The notes beneath the pieces are model-generated. The model worked only from the letters and a program-made list of their open reading frames with translations. It was not told the DNA's origin and searched no databases. Positions 50,820-59,980 of a DNA stretch of 64,000 nt are shown here, piece by piece. The first letter of the stretch is position 1; each line of letters opens with the position of its first letter. A program made the position numbers and the translations under genes. The stretch is from an uncultured Gammaproteobacteria bacterium (lineage in GTDB: Bacteria; Pseudomonadota; Gammaproteobacteria; Pseudomonadales; Porticoccaceae): contig CAJXQR010000005.1 of NCBI GenBank assembly GCA_913058345.1, forward strand, positions 124,001 to 188,000, given 5' to 3'.

Positions 50820-52487
50820 TTAATTTGTTCTTTCTACTATTGGTTGGGGTGGGGGGTTAGATGCTTCTAACATGTGATCCGCAACGCGTAATGCATTGGC
50901 GGCTAATGTTAATGCTGGGTTGGTACCGCCGCTGGAAGGGAAAAAGGAGGCGTCAACGATGTACAGGTTATCCAGCTCGTGACTCCGATTGTTGCGATTG
51001 AGCACGCTGTCCTGGGGTGTTAAGCCAAACCGGCATGTGCCACAGGCATGGGCAATGCGTTGGTTGTTTTCAGCTTGTTTGATAAGCATATAAGGGCGTG
51101 AGTTAAATATTGTTTTTAATTGTTGTCTAAACTGTTTAATTCGCTCCCGTTCATGAGAACAAATATTGTACTCTAGTCGTATCCTCTGGCCATCATCAGT
51201 TAGCGTGACCCTATTCCCACTATAGGGCAAATCTTCCATGATAGAGGCAAATAACACGCGGTCTTTAAATAAGTGGGTTAGAGCAGCACGGAGAATAGGC
51301 TTGCCTAATTTGAAAAAAGGAAGTAACCAAGCGTGGTTGCTTTGACGCAGTTCTGCCTCCATTTCTTCAGCGATGATTGTTGCTGAGGGTAGAGCTCCGA
51401 AAGATTGCACAGTGCCGAATTTGCCACGATCATTGCAATAGAAATCATTTAAAGCCAGCTCTTTAAGGTTGCCCGGGTTATCTTTTCGATTGACAGGGCG
51501 TACGGCATATATATCCGTGTAATGACGCATTAAATTGCGGCCCACCAGCCCCGACCCGTTTGCCAGGCCTCTGGGCCATCTCTTGGATGTTGATTGTAGT
51601 AGTAGTTTTGGCGTTGCCAGGGCTCCAGCAGCGAGCACTATAGTCTCGCCCGTGAGTCTGATTTGCTGTCCTTTATAATTGCATATGGCGCTGCTTATAC
51701 GATCGTTGCTTGTTTCTAATCGTACAGCTTCACACTCTTCTAGCAAATGAGCCTGGTGTTTCTCAAGAGCTGGTTTAAGGCAGATGCGCGTACTGTCATT
51801 TTTACAGTCACGGGGGCAGAGAAAGCCCTGACAGCCTTGGCAACCGGGTACATACTCACAAGCTTGTGGGAGGCGATAAGGGTGTAGTCCCTGTTGAACA
51901 AAGAGGCTCTTTAGTTCTTCATTTGGTTGGCACAGGGGTGGTGCTAATTTGAATTGGTAAGACTGATCAGCTTTGTAGGGGTCGGCTTCACCTCGGACAC
52001 GATAAAGCTGCTCTGCTTGTTTGTAATAGGGTGTCAGCTCATCATAATCGATTGGCCAGCGCTCGGGCAGGTTTGATTCTGATGCGGCAGTGTGGCGTTC
52101 CCTAGGGGTGAAATCTGCAGGAAAAAAGCGTTCCATGGCGTAGCCATAAAGGCTGCTAGACCCACCCGTACCACTACCTATAAATGGAATGCTTCGTTTT
52201 ACCTTGGTTGCTGAATGATCGTCAAGCAGCTCGGCGCTGCGGCCTGCTTGTCGTAATATAGCCTGGTGCTTTGTGCTTGGTGCACAAGGTGAGGGGAAAA
52301 ATGTTTCTGCAAAGTTACCGCGTAATGCTTTTATATCGTCAATCTGTGAAAGGCCTTTTTCGCAGAACAACACGCTTTTTCCGCCGCGTGCGAGAGCATA
52401 CCCTAATGTAGATCCGGCTACTCCGGTGCCGATGATCACCACGTCCCAGGTGAAGTTGATGATTTTATCGATATCCTGATATGCCAA
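50820..52487 (-). CDS. GMC-family FAD oxidoreductase with a Cys cluster
   Basis: A 555-residue flavoprotein. The FAD motif is VVIIGTGVAGSTLGYALARGG (GxGxxG at 20-25), followed by GSGTGGSSSLYGYAMERF. The C-terminal signature is HACGTCRFG … LYIVDASFFPSSGGTNPALTLAANALRVADHM, with the His and Asn of the GMC active site. Four cysteines (C216, C219, C224, C228) form a C-x2-C-x4-C-x3-C cluster as in many bacterial GMC alcohol/lipid oxidases. It oxidises an alcohol to aldehyde or ketone. It is the promoter-proximal gene of the operon that ends with the glycosyltransferase. Confidence 0.88.
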   Translation of the reverse strand: MAYQDIDKIINFTWDVVIIGTGVAGSTLGYALARGGKSVLFCEKGLSQIDDIKALRGNFAETFFPSPCAPSTKHQAILRQAGRSAELLDDHSATKVKRSIPFIGSGTGGSSSLYGYAMERFFPADFTPRERHTAASESNLPERWPIDYDELTPYYKQAEQLYRVRGEADPYKADQSYQFKLAPPLCQPNEELKSLFVQQGLHPYRLPQACEYVPGCQGCQGFLCPRDCKNDSTRICLKPALEKHQAHLLEECEAVRLETSNDRISSAICNYKGQQIRLTGETIVLAAGALATPKLLLQSTSKRWPRGLANGSGLVGRNLMRHYTDIYAVRPVNRKDNPGNLKELALNDFYCNDRGKFGTVQSFGALPSATIIAEEMEAELRQSNHAWLLPFFKLGKPILRAALTHLFKDRVLFASIMEDLPYSGNRVTLTDDGQRIRLEYNICSHERERIKQFRQQLKTIFNSRPYMLIKQAENNQRIAHACGTCRFGLTPQDSVLNRNNRSHELDNLYIVDASFFPSSGGTNPALTLAANALRVADHMLEASNPPPQPIVERTN

Positions 52488-53423
52488 TGCGCTTGGCCTC
52501 TTCCTACGGTGAGTATGTTTATCAGCATAGCAGAACGGGCTTTACCATTGTGGAAGCTTGTTCGAGGCATTAGGCTATGGAGTCTAATCAAGTGAATGGC
52601 TGAACAGATGGCTGTCATTAGTCGGCTAAATGGTCGCGCGCCTTCGGCGCTGGGTCTGTCTTCCATGATCTTGGGTGCCGTACAAGCCTCAAGAAAAGAC
52701 TGTATAATTTGCTACCCAGCTAGTAGGTATTTATTGGTGCTAAGGGCTTACCATAGGTATTGTGGGCGTTGCGGTTTCATTTCAATCCCGCAATGTCATT
52801 GCACTTTGAGGGACGACAGGCGGTTCTTAGTCTCGTCTGTGTGAATCAAAAGCTTTGCCACTGCCCAAGTAAAAGCGCGTCCGTAGCTAAGAAAAGAGTG
52901 CCCCTAGGTTCTTCCTAGACTCCTTTAATTTATGCGTTTTTTTCTGTGATTTTGTCTTGGGTTTAAGCTCGCTCGATGATGATAGTCATATTTTGCTGTG
53001 GGGGGCGGAGTAATGCTTCTAATGGCCGCTGCAACACTTCGTTGCCTGATCATTGAGTTTGTTGTGGGTTTTTGGCGTTGCGTCGCTTATGCTATTCGGT
53101 ATTATTTGGCGTCGCGTTATAATGTGACAGCATTTTACGCATTGCTATGAAGAAAAGAACATCATAAAGGGCAATGAAAGCGATGAGTTTCAATACAGGG
53201 TTAAGACTGCTATCACTATTTTCTTCTATTGATCGCTTTAGGGTGCATTGGAAAAGCAGTTAAGAGAAGCTTTGTTCATCAATTTAATAACACTGAGTCG
53301 ATGAGAGTGAAGAGAGTTGAAATTGTTTATATCTCATGGAGTCTTGCAGGAGCCCTCTCCTAACCTCCGTCATGGTGCAAATTATAATTTTAATCCGTTA
53401 ATGTTAAACCTGAGAGCGTAATA
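52488..53423. other. Long divergent intergenic region
   Basis: About 936 bases between the GMC operon and prsT copy 2. Two perfect TATAAT hexamers (52703-52708 and 53118-53123, plus strand) lack good -35 partners at 16-18 bp. Short open frames here (for example 52596-52844) have no family resemblance. A small AGGAG-CCCT-CTCCT hairpin occurs near 53349. No sigma-54 site or RNA gene is recognised. Confidence 0.45.
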
Positions 53424-56195
53424 ATGAAACAGCTTTATCATGTTGTGGTAATACTGTCTTTGGTCGGTCTTTTTGCCTGTGGCGAAAGTACCACGACAAG
53501 TGAATATGTCGATAATGCTCGGCGTTATCTAGATGATGGCAAAACGACAGCCGCTATTATCGAGCTTAAAAATGCTTTAAAAATTGAGGGAGATAATGCC
53601 GAGGCTCGATGGTTGCTCGGAAAGGTTTATTTCGATCAGGACGATATGCCGAGTGCGGATAAAGAGTTGCGTCATGCAAGAAAGCTTGGTGTTTCAAAGG
53701 ATCAGGTCTTGCCCTTGCTGGCCCAGGCTTTTTTACGTCAGACCAAACTTGATGAGCTTCAGGCCTTATCTGTAGAAACCTTAAGGACTGAAGCCTTGGC
53801 GACGGTTTTGTCTGCGCAGGGCTTGGGGAAGTTAGCTGAGAATGAGGTCGTAGCTGGAGGAAGATTAATTGAGCGAGCGGTCGGTGAAGCCCCGCAGCTA
53901 GCTTATGCCCAAATGGCAAAAGCCCGATTGTTGCAGGCGGGTGGTGATGCAGATTTGGTTCTTGCGCAGCTTAATGTGATCTTTGCAATTGACCCCGATT
54001 ACTCTCAGGCTTTGAGTTTGCTTGGCGATCTGGAGTTGCAGAAAAACGAGTTTAAAGCTGCCGAGCAAGCTTATACCCGTGCAATTGATGGGGGCTCATC
54101 TAAGGCGGAAAAATTTGCGAATACGCTGAAGCGAGCAATAGTCCGTATCACCCTGCAGCAACTTGATGCTGCTCAGATCGATGCGACTTACTTGCTTGCC
54201 ACAGCACCTAAGCACCCGAGTGCCCACTATGTGCAGGGCATGATTAATTTTCAGCAGAAAAAGATGGTAGAGGCAAAAGAGTCACTAATTCAGGCCCTGC
54301 CAGCAAAAGAACGTCACCCCCAGATAGTCTATTACCTCTCCGCATTGCACTTGCTGGAGGGTGAGCGTGAGCAAGCGACGGCCTATGCTAGTGAGTTTCA
54401 TGGACTTGCCCCTAACAATATAGCAGGGAGAAAGTTACTGGCAACAATTCGTCTCGCTGAGCGTGATTACGCGCAGGTCGAAAAGCTACTTCGCCCTGTG
54501 TTAGCGCTGGGTCAGAATGATGCGGGCGCAATGAATCTGCTCGCCAATGCATTGCTGCGTCAGGGGAAAACGGATGAAGCGATCGATTTGTTGTCGGAAG
54601 TTGCGGAGCTGGCCCCCGATTCCCCGACGGCACAGATGCGCCTGGGCGCCGGTATGTTGGTTGGCGGTGAGCAGGCGGGAGTGGAATATATTGAGTCTGC
54701 GTTGCGTTTAAATCCGGACTACCAGCAAGGTGAAATACTGCTGGTGCTAAATTACTTGCGTCAAAATGAGCCTGGTAAAGCATTACAGGCAGCAGAGGCT
54801 TACCGTGATCGTCAACCTGAAAATGTGACGCCCTATAATTTGTTAGGTCGTGTACACATGGAATCAAAAAGAAAGGAGGCAGCACAAGAGGCCTTTCAGC
54901 AAGCTCGATCGATATCGCCGGGGGATCCGTTTGCTTGTCAGAGCCTAGCTTTGTTTGCTGTGCAAGATAAACAATACAGTGCGGCTGAAAGCTACTATAA
55001 AGAGATTCTCGAACACCATGAGGATTATTTACCGGCTTTGCTGAAAATCGCCGCTTTAAAACAGCTGGAAGGTGACGAGGATGCAATGCTCGTTTATCTA
55101 GAGCGTGCGATGGAGGCGCATCCATCAGCTTACCAGCCTCGGTTAATATTGGCGCGTTTACACTTGTCAAAAGGGCGTTCAGATAAAGTGGCTGTATTGC
55201 TCAGTGGTTTAGAGGACTGGGATGGAAATCCTGAGTTATTGCATGTTGCGGGTGTTGCTCAGCTGGCAGAAAAGAACTATCACTCCGCCCAGGTCTCGTT
55301 CGATAAACTGGTGCAGCTTCAGCCTGATGGAGCTGTCGGGCATTATCTCCTGGCCCGAGCCCATGAAGGCCTGGGTCGCCATGAGCTTGTGTCGGGAGGC
55401 TTGCAGCAAGCGATTGAGCTTGCTCCTGACTATATTGAACCTCGTGTGGCTCTGGCTCGTCTGTCCTTACAGCAGAAGAATAATGTCGCTTTTGAGGAGC
55501 AATTAAAAAAGCTCAAAGTCTTGGCTCCAGACAATCCGGCAATATGGCAGCTGCAAATTGCGGAGGCAAAGCTAAAAGGGGATAAGGCGGGCGAACTGGC
55601 GATCTATGAAAAAGCCTTTAAGACGATGCCAAGCACTTCCACTTTACTTGGCTTCGCTGAGCAAAGGCTGTCTTTCGGTGATACGGATGGTGCCTTGGGG
55701 CTATATAAAACCTGGATTGTCGATAACCCAAAAGACGTGTCTGCCCGTCTGGCATTGGCGAATATGCATGTTAAAAATGGAGGGGCTGACTTGGCCATGT
55801 CTCAGTACCAGCATGTGTTAGAGCACGACGGTAGTAACTTGGTTGCGCTGAATAACCTAGCCTGGTTCTTACGTGATTCTAAGCCAAAGCAAGCACTTGA
55901 GTACGCCAGAAAAGCCGAAGAAGTTGATGGAGAGTCTGCGGCCGTGCAGGATACTTTAGCCATGGCTTTTATGGCTGATGGTCAGCTCAGTGAGGCGAAA
56001 AAGGCGATTGACAACGCCCTTGGTAAAACACCGGATAACCTCTCAATGCGCTATCATCGTGTGTTGATTAACCTCGCCTTGGGCCAAAAGAGTAGTGCTC
56101 TCAGTGAGTTGAAGCGCTTGTTGAAATCTGGGGAGGGATTTTCAGAAAGACCGGATGCAGAGGCTTTGATGCAAGAGCTTTCTACCAGTAGTTAA
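53424..56195 (+). CDS. prsT: PEP-CTERM system TPR-repeat lipoprotein PrsT (copy 2)
   Basis: 923 residues. The lipobox LVGLFAC (Cys19) marks a lipoprotein. The mature start ESTTTSEYVDNARRYLDDGKTTAAIIELKNALK closely parallels copy 1 (SDEYVARAIEQQSEGDVNAAVIELKNALQ). TPR units fill the length, e.g. AEQAYTRAIDGG, AQEAFQQARSISPGDPFACQSLAL, and the C-terminal LVALNNLAWFLRDSKPKQALEYARKAEEV, which also matches copy 1. It should act in the periplasm with the exosortase/EPS machinery. It stands alone on the plus strand, 359 bases before the acyltransferase fusion. Confidence 0.9.
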   Translation: MKQLYHVVVILSLVGLFACGESTTTSEYVDNARRYLDDGKTTAAIIELKNALKIEGDNAEARWLLGKVYFDQDDMPSADKELRHARKLGVSKDQVLPLLAQAFLRQTKLDELQALSVETLRTEALATVLSAQGLGKLAENEVVAGGRLIERAVGEAPQLAYAQMAKARLLQAGGDADLVLAQLNVIFAIDPDYSQALSLLGDLELQKNEFKAAEQAYTRAIDGGSSKAEKFANTLKRAIVRITLQQLDAAQIDATYLLATAPKHPSAHYVQGMINFQQKKMVEAKESLIQALPAKERHPQIVYYLSALHLLEGEREQATAYASEFHGLAPNNIAGRKLLATIRLAERDYAQVEKLLRPVLALGQNDAGAMNLLANALLRQGKTDEAIDLLSEVAELAPDSPTAQMRLGAGMLVGGEQAGVEYIESALRLNPDYQQGEILLVLNYLRQNEPGKALQAAEAYRDRQPENVTPYNLLGRVHMESKRKEAAQEAFQQARSISPGDPFACQSLALFAVQDKQYSAAESYYKEILEHHEDYLPALLKIAALKQLEGDEDAMLVYLERAMEAHPSAYQPRLILARLHLSKGRSDKVAVLLSGLEDWDGNPELLHVAGVAQLAEKNYHSAQVSFDKLVQLQPDGAVGHYLLARAHEGLGRHELVSGGLQQAIELAPDYIEPRVALARLSLQQKNNVAFEEQLKKLKVLAPDNPAIWQLQIAEAKLKGDKAGELAIYEKAFKTMPSTSTLLGFAEQRLSFGDTDGALGLYKTWIVDNPKDVSARLALANMHVKNGGADLAMSQYQHVLEHDGSNLVALNNLAWFLRDSKPKQALEYARKAEEVDGESAAVQDTLAMAFMADGQLSEAKKAIDNALGKTPDNLSMRYHRVLINLALGQKSSALSELKRLLKSGEGFSERPDAEALMQELSTSS

Positions 56196-56554
56196 GGCCG
56201 GCAGATGTTTTCCTTTCCTACCGTTTTTCGATGTATTGAATGGCTGAACATCAGTTTCAGCCACTTAAGTTATAGATGACTACGCGAGTTAAATGTTCTT
56301 CTCTGAAAAGTGGAACTAAGTTTCCGGTTGTCTGTCCACCTTCAGGCGGCAGCCGAGGGGGCTACTGTGTTAGAGCCGAGAGTTGTTAATTAGGTGGCTC
56401 TCTAATGATGGCAGCTTGTCAAATTAGCGCGATATGTCAATTGCATGGATGCTCAGGAGGGCTTGGATGGACTCTGAGCTACTCCTTATGTACCCCAAAT
56501 AATACCCAAAAGACAAGCTAGGCTTGCTTTAATCTACTTACCTGAGGGTGGACA
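56196..56554. other. Intergenic region, nothing recognised
   Basis: 359 bases between prsT copy 2 and the acyltransferase–cNMP fusion. No terminator, promoter with both hexamers or dyad stands out, apart from the TGAGG ribosome-binding site directly before GTG 56555. Confidence 0.5.
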
Positions 56555-57808
56555 GTGCCGATTAAACTGAAAGTGGCCCGTACAGCAAAAGAGCTGGATG
56601 ATGTATTCCGGCTTCGTTACGATGTCTATGTGAGTGAAAGAAAGAAATTTTCAGAAAAACGCTCAGCCTGTGATGAGCGGATTGTCGATCATTTTGATAC
56701 TTTGCCAGGGGTGGCGAGCATTATTGCTTATGATGGAGATACGGCGATTGCCTCATTCCGGGTTAATAAGGACTCTGAAATTGGCTTGGCACCTGAGAAA
56801 TATTTTGATTTTTCTCAAGTAAGGGACCAGATCGGGCGATCTGCTGAAGATCTCGATACTGCTCCCTGTATCGTCAGTGGCAGTATGTTAGCGATTCGTA
56901 AAGAGTGGCGGCATAAACGTAATGTCATCTTTGCCTTGTTTAAAAAAACCACCGCAGTTATGAGTGACTGGGGGGCGACTCATGTTTTCGGTGCGGCTAG
57001 TGCAGAAACCTTCTCACTTTATGGCCGGTTAGGTTTCAGTGCGATTGCCGCTGAGCAATGGGTGGAGTCTGTTGGTGATAGTCTGATACCAATGATGGCG
57101 CCTTTTGACAAGGTGTTGGCTTGGGCCTTTGGACGTAGTAAGCCCACCGTCAAACACTTCTGGTTGGATAATGATTGCACTCGGTTTGAAACCATTTTGC
57201 TCTCGCCAGGCGAGGCGCTATTTTGTGAAAAGGATCATGCTAAGCACATATATTCAATAATACGTGGTGGGATCACGCTCTCTCGAAAAGGACCTGATCA
57301 GAAAAACCTTGTTATAGGCGAGGTTCACCAGGGGGCGCTATTTGGAGAGCTTGCCATTTTTGATGATGAGAGGCGCTCTGCTACGGCGACCGCAACAATG
57401 AATACCCAGGTGATTGCCATCGAACGCAGCCATATACTGGATATAATTCAGAAAGACCCGGAGAAGGCCTACCAACTACTCATATACTTCGCCCACAGGC
57501 TACGAACGACCGAGCATTTGGCAATGGCACAACAATTTGCTCCTCAGACTAGTCGCGTGAGCTATGCATTGGAGCAGTTGTGGCGTTCTGCAAAAATTGA
57601 GGAAGGCCGCTTTCCGGCGCGGGTATTGCAAATGGATGCAGAGCCAGTAGCAGAGCAGATAGCGAGGCAGGCTCAGGTTAGAGAATCTGAAGTCAGAAGG
57701 GTACTGGAGATGAATAGGGTGAGCGGAGGATTAGATTATAGTGACGATATGTTGCGTTTCTTCCGTTCTCCCTCTAGCGAAGCCGTGGTGAATGGCAGTA
57801 CCCCATAG
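56555..57808 (+). CDS. FeeM-like acyltransferase fused to a cyclic-nucleotide-binding/Crp-like module
   Basis: 417 residues from GTG 56555 (TGAGG 7-8 bases upstream). Residues about 1-195 are GNAT/N-acyl amino acid synthase-like: VFRLRYDVYVSERKKF, IAYDGDTAIASFRVN, SGSMLAIRKEWRHKRNVIFALFK and VFGAASAETFSLYGRLGF. Residues about 210-330 are a cNMP-binding fold with SPGEALFCEKD and the phosphate cassette GALFGELAIFDDERRSATATA. The C-terminal ~80 residues (VAEQIARQAQVRESEVRRVLEMNRVSGGLD) look like a Crp-type HTH. Either ligand binding gates acylation or the protein also regulates DNA. Its distance from the first acyltransferase and its different sequence suggest a separate role. Confidence 0.8.
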   Translation: MPIKLKVARTAKELDDVFRLRYDVYVSERKKFSEKRSACDERIVDHFDTLPGVASIIAYDGDTAIASFRVNKDSEIGLAPEKYFDFSQVRDQIGRSAEDLDTAPCIVSGSMLAIRKEWRHKRNVIFALFKKTTAVMSDWGATHVFGAASAETFSLYGRLGFSAIAAEQWVESVGDSLIPMMAPFDKVLAWAFGRSKPTVKHFWLDNDCTRFETILLSPGEALFCEKDHAKHIYSIIRGGITLSRKGPDQKNLVIGEVHQGALFGELAIFDDERRSATATATMNTQVIAIERSHILDIIQKDPEKAYQLLIYFAHRLRTTEHLAMAQQFAPQTSRVSYALEQLWRSAKIEEGRFPARVLQMDAEPVAEQIARQAQVRESEVRRVLEMNRVSGGLDYSDDMLRFFRSPSSEAVVNGSTP

Positions 57809-58403
57809 TAGTTTGTTGAACTAATTGTGGAGATATCATGGTCGTTTCTGCTCGCGTTGCACTTCAAGCGTTCACTTGAAAATAGTGTTTCTAGAAATGG
57901 CATTTTAGATCTTGTCTTGCTTTATACTCCCGGTCGTTCTGAGTAATAGTTGCCCCATCAATTTCATGCTTGTTCATGACTTTAGGTTGAAACAGAGGCT
58001 ATGAGACATGCAGTAAATACTATGAAGGATGTCTTTCTATTGTCTTATGTTGCAGATAAATTGAAAATTCCAATCGTATGGTGCTTGTACGATTGTTTTT
58101 ACAACAAAAAAGCCGATAGGGTATTTACTTCGTACACATAAGGACATGTGAATTTGTGTGGTTGATAACTTCAATTCTACAAATTGTTAATTCTTGAGTG
58201 TATCTCCCCGTGTTTGGGTTGAGCTGGTTAGATTACCACTAATCAGTGTTTGCGACCGCTAATCATTGGTTTGTTTGTTTTTAAAAAGGGGTTGTAAGAC
58301 AATCCCCGCCTGTTGAAAGGGCTTTGCTCTCTATGCGGCATGCAGTTTCCTGTGGCACGGCCCTTTTTAAGAGCAGAAGTTGGTGGAAGAAAGGATTAAG
58401 TAA
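57809..58403. other. Intergenic region with two dyads
   Basis: 595 bases. It has an 18-bp dyad at 57863-57880, a 10-bp palindrome TTTCTAGAAA at 57888-57897, and a 46-codon open frame at 58001-58141 without a usable ribosome-binding site, probably not a gene. TGGCACG at 58353 resembles a -24 box but has no -12 GC. Confidence 0.45.
57863..57880. promoter_or_regulatory. Candidate operator, Crp-like dyad
   Basis: TTCAAG-N6-CTTGAA is a perfect 6-bp dyad with a 6-base spacer, the half-site geometry of CRP/FNR-family operators. It begins 55 bases after the stop of the acyltransferase–Crp fusion. A perfect TTTCTAGAAA palindrome follows at 57888. No T-run is present, so it is not a terminator. Confidence 0.3.
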
Positions 58404-59915
58404 ATGGAAAAGTTGGATGCAGGGGTCGTTACCAAGGTAGGCCTTGATGAGCTACACCCCAGAGCCAAAGGCCGTGAGGGGCTCCGCTTGCCTCACGTCC
58501 GTGGTGCAACGGGAAAATTTCGATTATTTGGTCATTATGTCCATGTGCAATTCCTGCTGCTCGCTTTTTCAGAACTTGCGGTAATTTTTACACTGAGTCT
58601 CGCGATAAATAATTATTTTGTCGCTGTAACAAGCCCCGGTGGTGAAGCTTCGATCTTTGATGTTGGGTCTAAAATAGTCCTGATGTCAATCGTGTTTGTC
58701 TTATTCATGGTGGCAATGGGCTTGTACGACACACGTCAACGAGAAAGACTGTCTGGCTTGGTTGCACGGTTGATAGCTGCATTGCTGTTCGCCTCAGTTG
58801 CCCTTCTGGTGTTTTATCAGTTAATACCATCCCTCGCCGTTGCTGACGGCGTTTTAAAGACGAGTGCTGTTGCTTCTGTCGTTAGTCTGGCTGTTATTCG
58901 TGCATTATTTTATAGATTCGTCGATGGTCGAGTCTTATTGCGACGAGTACTCGTTGTGGGGGCGGGTAAGAACGCTCTATTTATTGACAGGTTGCGCCGT
59001 AAAGCCGATATGCGCGGCTTTCACTTAGTTGGGTTCGTTAATTCGGGGGCAAATCAGGGTGTTCAGGTTGACCAGAGTAGGGTTCTCCAGCTCGACAAAA
59101 CCTTGTGTGCTTACGCTTTGGAGAATGATATTGACGAAGTTGTTGTGGCCCTTGATGATCGTAGAGAAAATTTGCCGACAGATGATTTGTTGAATTGTCG
59201 AATGAGCGGTATTGATATTACAGACACGCTTGACTTTTTTGAGCGAGAAAGTGCACTGATACAACTAGACCTTGTTCACCCTGGCTGGTTAATTCATGCT
59301 GGTGGTTTCAAGCGAAATTTTATGCGATCTGGTGTAAAGCGAAGCTTTGATATATTAGTGAGCATTTTTCTCCTTGTATTTAGCTCGCCTTTTATGTTGC
59401 TGGCTACGGTAGCGATTTTGTTGGAAAGTCGTGGTAAAGGTCCTATTTTTTATAGTCAGCAGCGCGTCGGCCGTAATAACCAGTATTTCAATGTGCACAA
59501 ATTTCGCAGCATGAAAACAGATGCGGAGTCCGATGGCGTAGCTCGCTGGGCGCAAAAGGATGATCCCCGTGTTACGAGGGTAGGGGCTTTTATTCGAAAG
59601 TATCGGCTTGACGAATTACCGCAACTGTGGAATGTGCTGGTGGGCGATATGAGTTTAGTGGGTCCTAGACCGGAACGCCCTGAGTTCGTTAAGGAGTTAT
59701 GTCAGGCCAATCCTCTTTATAGTGAGCGACACAGAGTCCGCCCAGGGATTACGGGTTGGGCCCAGTTGTGTTATCCCTATGGCGCTTCCGCTGAGGATTC
59801 TATGTCGAAGCTACAATATGATTTATATTATGTGAAGAACCATAGTCTCTTCCTGGATGCCTATACCTTAATCCAGACCGTTGAGGTTGTTCTCTTTAAA
59901 AAAGGTTCTCGCTAA
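58404..59915 (+). CDS. PEP-CTERM-associated polyprenyl glycosylphosphotransferase (EpsB type)
   Basis: A 503-residue sugar transferase of the kind annotated as PEP-CTERM system associated (TIGR03013-like). N-terminal TM helices (about 47-165) are followed by a Rossmann-like domain with RRVLVVGAGKNALFIDRL, then VDVVVVALDDRRENLP-like sequence (DEVVVALDDRRENLP). The catalytic domain has KRSFDILVSIFLLVFSSPFM, SRGKGPIFYSQQRVGRNNQYFNVHKFRSMK, YRLDELPQLWNVLVGDMSLVGPRPERPEF and VRPGITGWAQLCYPYG. It loads the first sugar phosphate on the lipid carrier for EPS made with the exosortase system. It is distinct from the WcaJ-type enzyme at 33219. ATG follows AAGGATTAAGTAA. Confidence 0.92.
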   Translation: MEKLDAGVVTKVGLDELHPRAKGREGLRLPHVRGATGKFRLFGHYVHVQFLLLAFSELAVIFTLSLAINNYFVAVTSPGGEASIFDVGSKIVLMSIVFVLFMVAMGLYDTRQRERLSGLVARLIAALLFASVALLVFYQLIPSLAVADGVLKTSAVASVVSLAVIRALFYRFVDGRVLLRRVLVVGAGKNALFIDRLRRKADMRGFHLVGFVNSGANQGVQVDQSRVLQLDKTLCAYALENDIDEVVVALDDRRENLPTDDLLNCRMSGIDITDTLDFFERESALIQLDLVHPGWLIHAGGFKRNFMRSGVKRSFDILVSIFLLVFSSPFMLLATVAILLESRGKGPIFYSQQRVGRNNQYFNVHKFRSMKTDAESDGVARWAQKDDPRVTRVGAFIRKYRLDELPQLWNVLVGDMSLVGPRPERPEFVKELCQANPLYSERHRVRPGITGWAQLCYPYGASAEDSMSKLQYDLYYVKNHSLFLDAYTLIQTVEVVLFKKGSR

Positions 59916-59950
59916 TACGCTTTGTTTTCACGGTTTGACCGTCGTCATAT

Positions 59951-59980
59951 AAGACCAAGCTCATGTGAAATTGGTCTTTT
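59951..59980 (+). terminator. Probable terminator after the EpsB-type gene
   Basis: The stem AAGACCAA / TTGGTCTT with a 12-base loop ends in only four T's. It is weaker than the other terminators in the window. Confidence 0.5.

Noticed and set aside
52596-52844. 82-codon open frame in the long intergenic region
   Set aside because: No ribosome-binding site of note, no family resemblance, and a mixed composition typical of chance frames.
58001-58141. 46-codon open frame starting MRHAVNTMKDVFLL
   Set aside because: The purine stretch is only two bases from the ATG and no family is recognised; kept only as a note in the intergenic entry.
58353-58367. TGGCACG resembling a sigma-54 -24 box before the EpsB-type gene
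   Set aside because: The position 12 bases on is TT instead of the required GC.
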